Part shown: positions 60,820 through 64,000 of the stretch, one piece after another
Position numbering within the stretch: position 1 is the first letter of the stretch
How the letters are laid out: every line of letters starts with the position of its first letter
Assembly: GCA_022825065.1 (NCBI GenBank)
Contig: JAJDYR010000022.1
Span: 161,021 to 225,020 of the forward strand
DNA length: 64,000 nt
DNA from: a bacterium
GTDB lineage: Bacteria; UBA8248
Direction: 5' to 3'
The notes under the pieces: generated by a model
Database searches by the model: none
Told to the model about the DNA's origin: nothing
The model's input: the letters and a program-made list of their open reading frames with translations, nothing else
Position numbers and translations under genes: made by a program

Positions 60820-61857
60820 TTATTTCACCTCGCGCTCCTCGATCCACGGCATCATGGCGCGCAGACGGCGTCCGACGATCTCGATGTCGTGCTCCTTCTC
60901 CTTGCGCACCACCGTGTTGAACGTCGGGCGGTTCACCATGTTCTCGTTGATCCACTCGCTGGCGAATCTCCCGGTCTGGATGTCGCGCAGGATGCCGCGC
61001 ATCCGCTCGCGCGTCGCATCGTCGATGACGACCTTGCCCCGCGTGATGTCCCCGTATTCGGCGGTGTCGGAAACCGAATAGCGCATCATGGTGATGCCGC
61101 CCTGGTAAATCAGGTCGGTGATCAGCTTCACCTCGTGGAGGCACTCGAAATACGCCAGCGCGGGCTGATAGCCCGCCTCAACGAGCGTCTCGAACGCGAC
61201 GCGAATCAACTCGGTGATGCCGCCGCACAGCACGGCCTGCTCGCCGAAGAGGTCCGTCTCGGTCTCCTCCTCGATGGTCGTCTCGATGATGCCGGCGCGG
61301 GCGCAGCCCACCGCCTTGCCGTAAGCCAGGGCGTATTCCTTCGCCTTGCCCGTGGCGTCCTGGAAGACGGCCACGAGACCCGGCACCCCGCGCCCGTCCT
61401 CGTACTGGAATCTCATCGTGTGGCCCGGGCTTTTGGGGGCGATCATCACGACGTCGATGTTCTCGGGAGGGATGATTTGCCCGTAATTCAGGTTGAACCC
61501 ATGGGCGACCACCAGGGCGTCGCCGTCTTTCATGTTGGGCGCGATGTCCGCGTTCCAGATGGCGGGCTGGAGATGATCCTGCGTCAGGATGACCACCATG
61601 TCGCCCGCCTCGGCCGCCTCGGCCGTTTCCATCACCTCGAGGCCGTCGTCTTCGGCCTGCTTCCAGCGCGGGGAGGTTTTCCTGAGACCCACGACGACGT
61701 CCGCGCCGCTGTCCTGTGCGTTCAGCGCATGGGCGCGCCCCTGGCTTCCGTAACCGATGACGGCGATTTTTCTGTTCTGCAGAAGATTCAGGTCCGCATC
61801 GGCGTCATAGTAGATTTTCAGGTCTTTCAACAACTGTTCTTCATTCACTTCGCTCAT
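60820..61857 (-). CDS. ilvC: Ketol-acid reductoisomerase (NADP+)
   Basis: The product is 345 aa, class I length. The N-terminal Rossmann motif is [19 protein letters not shown]. Active-site residues are in [27 protein letters not shown] and [13 protein letters not shown] (metal-binding Asp/Glu). It converts acetolactate or acetohydroxybutyrate to the dihydroxy acids in valine/isoleucine synthesis. No other ilv genes are in the window. Independent transcription is suggested by its own terminator. Confidence 0.97.
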   Translation of the reverse strand: MSEVNEEQLLKDLKIYYDADADLNLLQNRKIAVIGYGSQGRAHALNAQDSGADVVVGLRKTSPRWKQAEDDGLEVMETAEAAEAGDMVVILTQDHLQPAIWNADIAPNMKDGDALVVAHGFNLNYGQIIPPENIDVVMIAPKSPGHTMRFQYEDGRGVPGLVAVFQDATGKAKEYALAYGKAVGCARAGIIETTIEEETETDLFGEQAVLCGGITELIRVAFETLVEAGYQPALAYFECLHEVKLITDLIYQGGITMMRYSVSDTAEYGDITRGKVVIDDATRERMRGILRDIQTGRFASEWINENMVNRPTFNTVVRKEKEHDIEIVGRRLRAMMPWIEEREVK

Positions 61858-61934
61858 GGCCTTTGGCCCTCCAGGATTCGCAGCCCTCGCCGCGACATCA
61901 AAAAACGATCCACATGGTTCGGAAAAAACACCTC

Positions 61935-61962
61935 TTTATAGAATTCAGTTTCTCGTGGGAAA
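61935..61962 (-). promoter_or_regulatory. Possible ilvC promoter
   Basis: The minus strand gives TTTCCC, 16 bp, TATAAA, 78 bp before the ilvC ATG. Only moderate match to consensus. Confidence 0.35.
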
Positions 61963-62145
61963 CCCGCCGAAAAAGAGACCATAATCTAGGAGCAGGAAGC
62001 GGGAGCGTCAAGGCGCTCCGGGCATCATGCCGCACATTCCAGAGCATCTGGTTTTTCTCTTGCCCGGCTCCCGAAAACACCGCGTGAAGAGCGCCCGCTC
62101 GCGGTCGGGAGCGTTTCGCTCCTCATGCAAGAACCAAAGAGACGC

Positions 62146-62180
62146 AAAAAAAGCCGAAGCAATGCGCCCCGGCTTTTTTC
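62146..62180 (-). terminator. Terminator after the desaturase gene
   Basis: AAAAAAGCCG and CGGCTTTTTT are inverted around a 13-nt loop, with A/T tracts on both sides, so it can act in either direction. It lies just past the desaturase stop. The remainder of the 61858-62190 gap shows nothing more. Confidence 0.75.
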
Positions 62181-62190
62181 GAGTTGTCTT

Positions 62191-63597
62191 CTATACCGCA
62201 GAGGAAATGACGGGCCTTTCGATTCCCTTGAACGCAACCGCAATCTCATCAGCCGCCTTGGAGGCCGCATCGCTCGCTTCCTGCGCGAGCGACCTCGCTC
62301 TTTCAGCCGCCTGATGGGCGGATTCCGTCGCCCTGTCCTTCGCATCCGCCAGATACGCGCTCGCCTGTGCGGAGAACTCGCCGGCTTCCGCCGCGGCGTA
62401 TTTGGCCTGTTCGACGGCCGCCATCGCCATGTCCTTGCCCTTCTCCAGCATCTGGCGAACGGCCTGATCGGCGTCGTCTTTCTTGTGTTTCAGCGCAACG
62501 GAGGCGTGCGAGAGCGCCGCGTCGACCGATTCCATGGCCTTCCGGGCCGATTCCACCGCGGCCTCGCTCGCTTCCGTCAAAGAGGGCATTTCAGGGACTT
62601 CGAGCGGCATCGTGGGGTCGGTCATCGTGTGGAGCACTTCGGCGCGGGCGTCCTCTGTATCCAACCTTCTCGCCTCGGAGGCGCGCAAGCCCTCCTCGTC
62701 CACCATGATGTCGAGTCTTTTCGCCACGACCCGCTGGCTCGGCTCCCTCACCCCCCAGACAAGACCGAAGAGTTCCATGATCTTGATGAGCCGGTAGGTG
62801 ATGTCCACCTCGAACCACCTCTGGCCGTGGGCGGCCGAGCGCTGGTCCGCATGGTGGTTGTTGTGCCAACCCTCGCCGAAGGAGAAGATCGCGACGAGCC
62901 AGTTGTTGGTGCTCTCCTCGTCCGTGTTGTAGTTGCGGTAGCCGAAGGTGTGCGTCACCGAATTCACCGCCCAGGTGCAGTGCCACAAAACGACCGTTCG
63001 CACGAACACGCCCCAGACGAGCCAGGACATGCCCAGACCGCCGTACACTTCCCCGGCGAAGTAAATGGCGACCGCCGTCAGGACATAGATGGGGAAAAAG
63101 AACATGTCGAAAAAGCGCTGCCACTTGTCGCGGTGCAAATCCTTGGCGAAGCGCGAATACTCCTGGTAGGTGTGCGCGTCCGGCAGGCTGACGAAAAGCC
63201 ATCCGGCGTGCGCCCAAAGAAAATTCACGAGCGGGGAATGGGGGTCCGGCTCCTCGTCCGATTCCTTGTGGTGAATGCGGTGCATCGCCACCCATTCGAT
63301 GGGCCCGCTCTGAAGCGCCTGGCAGGCGCAGAAAGTCAGGAAATACTCCACCGGCTTGTACGTCTGGAAACTCCTGTGCGTCAGGAGCCGGTGGTAGGCC
63401 ATCGTCACGCCCACCATTCCGGCGACGAAATACATCACGATTCCCAACACGAGGCCGGAAACGCTGAAATAGCTCGAGTCGAAAGCCATCAGGGCGAGCA
63501 GATGGATCACCCCGATGATGAAAATCGTCTCCCACTGCAGCTTTCTTTCGGCTTTTCGGTGAATCGCGAGGCTGGGTTTCTGCGGCGCGGTAGACAA
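62191..63597 (-). CDS. Acyl-CoA/fatty-acid desaturase with helical C-terminal extension
   Basis: The product is 468 aa. Residues 1-300 are a membrane delta-9-type desaturase with the His boxes HRLLTHRS, HRIHHKESD and GWHNNHHAD and four hydrophobic spans. Residues about 325-460 form an Ala/Glu/Lys-rich amphipathic helical tail (AAVESARKAMESVDAALSHA, then AEAGEFSAQASAYLADAKDRATES) resembling phasin or LEA-type helices. The enzyme inserts a double bond into acyl chains with O2. The fused tail is uncommon. Confidence 0.92.
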   Translation of the reverse strand: MSTAPQKPSLAIHRKAERKLQWETIFIIGVIHLLALMAFDSSYFSVSGLVLGIVMYFVAGMVGVTMAYHRLLTHRSFQTYKPVEYFLTFCACQALQSGPIEWVAMHRIHHKESDEEPDPHSPLVNFLWAHAGWLFVSLPDAHTYQEYSRFAKDLHRDKWQRFFDMFFFPIYVLTAVAIYFAGEVYGGLGMSWLVWGVFVRTVVLWHCTWAVNSVTHTFGYRNYNTDEESTNNWLVAIFSFGEGWHNNHHADQRSAAHGQRWFEVDITYRLIKIMELFGLVWGVREPSQRVVAKRLDIMVDEEGLRASEARRLDTEDARAEVLHTMTDPTMPLEVPEMPSLTEASEAAVESARKAMESVDAALSHASVALKHKKDDADQAVRQMLEKGKDMAMAAVEQAKYAAAEAGEFSAQASAYLADAKDRATESAHQAAERARSLAQEASDAASKAADEIAVAFKGIERPVISSAV

Positions 63598-63925
63598 ATT
63601 ATTTCCCCCATTCTCAAATATCTGTCTGGGTATCGTGGAACTTCATTTTAGATATGATCGGGCGATGTGCCGAGACAACTGTTCATCGACCTCAGACACT
63701 GTGATGATTCGCGGTTATCATGGGCCAGAAGCAAGCAGAAATCAAGCCCCCCAGAAGAAACCACTCCCCCTGAAGCCGAATCTTTCACTCGTTTTCACCA
63801 AAGCCGATCGTGTGGGTTCGACACATGGCAAGCAAGGAGAATTCGGTGATCCGCATTGTCATTTTGCCGATTCTCCCGTAAGAAACGAATTTCATAACCA
63901 CACGTCATCCTGCGAGGAGAACACC
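63598..63925. other. Gap between desaturase and hydrolase genes
   Basis: It holds the divergent upstream regions of two genes. A 60-aa ORF at 63667 has no start site or recognisable motif. I see no RNA gene or repeat. Confidence 0.5.
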
Positions 63926-64000
63926 ATGCCCGAAGTGAGAACAAACGGCGTCAGTCTGTATTACGAAGCCAGCGGCGAGGGCGCTCCCGTCGTCTTCGTT
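63926..64000 (+). CDS. Alpha/beta hydrolase, N-terminal fragment (runs off window)
   Basis: ATG 63926 follows GAGGAG by 5 bases. The 25 visible residues, MPEVRTNGVSLYYEASGEG and then APVVFV, match the first beta strands of alpha/beta hydrolases such as 3-oxoadipate enol-lactonase or haloperoxidase-like esterases. The catalytic triad lies beyond the window. Confidence 0.75.
   Translation, partial: MPEVRTNGVSLYYEASGEGAPVVFV

Noticed and set aside
63667-63849. 60-aa plus ORF before the last gene
   Set aside because: No start site and no motif; it lies in the divergent promoter region.

Overview
The window is a stretch of bacterial chromosome. It has standard bacterial translation and transcription genes, Shine-Dalgarno sites, rho-independent terminators and a System I cytochrome c maturation cluster. 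No 16S rRNA or other phylogenetic anchor is present. The gene mix points to an uncultured, Gram-negative, deltaproteobacterial-grade or similar lineage (Tectomicrobia, Nitrospinota or NC10-like groups are possible, not proven). That mix includes a DUF151 nuclease next to miaB, a cysteine-type CcmE, a metallo-hydrolase and oxidoreductase-rich catabolic complement, and many MITE-like GC-rich repeats.

Layout. 1-3.3 kb: a partial exported amidohydrolase, a bicupin and a Gfo/Idh/MocA oxidoreductase. 3.4-12.4 kb (minus): the classic rimP-nusA-ylxR-infB-ylxP-rbfA-truB-rpsO-pnp superoperon, closed by a good terminator. 12.7-16 kb (plus): a 2-oxoacid (pyruvate/acetoin type) dehydrogenase E1alpha-E1beta-E2 operon. 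16-18.6 kb: an ACT-domain protein, a GNAT acetyltransferase and long repeat-filled gaps. 18.6-26 kb: an accessory/defence island with a MNT-HEPN pair, a carboxymuconolactone-decarboxylase-family gene that is probably a selenoprotein (in-frame UGA plus SECIS-like hairpin), a BglII-like restriction-modification system carrying an overlapping 59-aa HicB-like gene, a SPARTA system (TIR-APAZ plus short Argonaute) and a Dam-like methylase. 26-30.5 kb (minus): a truncated BrnA-like antitoxin (plus strand) and a catabolic group (MetE-like, zinc alcohol dehydrogenase, flavin reductase-like, double VOC). 30.6-41 kb: a UvrD-like helicase, a histidine phosphatase, DUF151, miaB, an orphan 2-oxoacid:ferredoxin oxidoreductase gamma-like subunit, a GHL10 lipoprotein, HU, an unknown His-rich protein and an MBL hydrolase. 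41-49.2 kb (plus): a ferric-type ABC transporter with two tandem-duplicated binding proteins, one fused permease, two ATPases and a CapA-like protein. 49.3-52 kb: a cupin, an isocitrate/isopropylmalate dehydrogenase-family enzyme and an Ldh-family dehydrogenase. 52.5-60.7 kb (minus): ccmE-F-I-like-x-A-B-C-D-H followed by two TlpA/CcmG-like thioredoxins. 60.8-64 kb: ilvC, a fatty-acid desaturase with a helical C-terminal extension, and the start of an alpha/beta hydrolase.

Most noteworthy. (i) The UGA at 19752-19754 sits exactly at the second cysteine of the CMD/AhpD CxxC motif. It is followed 21 nt later by a 6-bp stem with a GGUC apical loop, and the family sequence continues in frame for 108 codons. 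(ii) The SPARTA defence pair has an acidic C-terminal tail. (iii) The BglII-like R-M operon carries an ATGA-overlapping small gene that the ORF track misses. (iv) An exact-period (1530 bp) tandem duplication of the binding protein left a stub of the permease gene between the copies. (v) There are several families of nested inverted-repeat, non-coding elements, one of which appears to have truncated an antitoxin gene.
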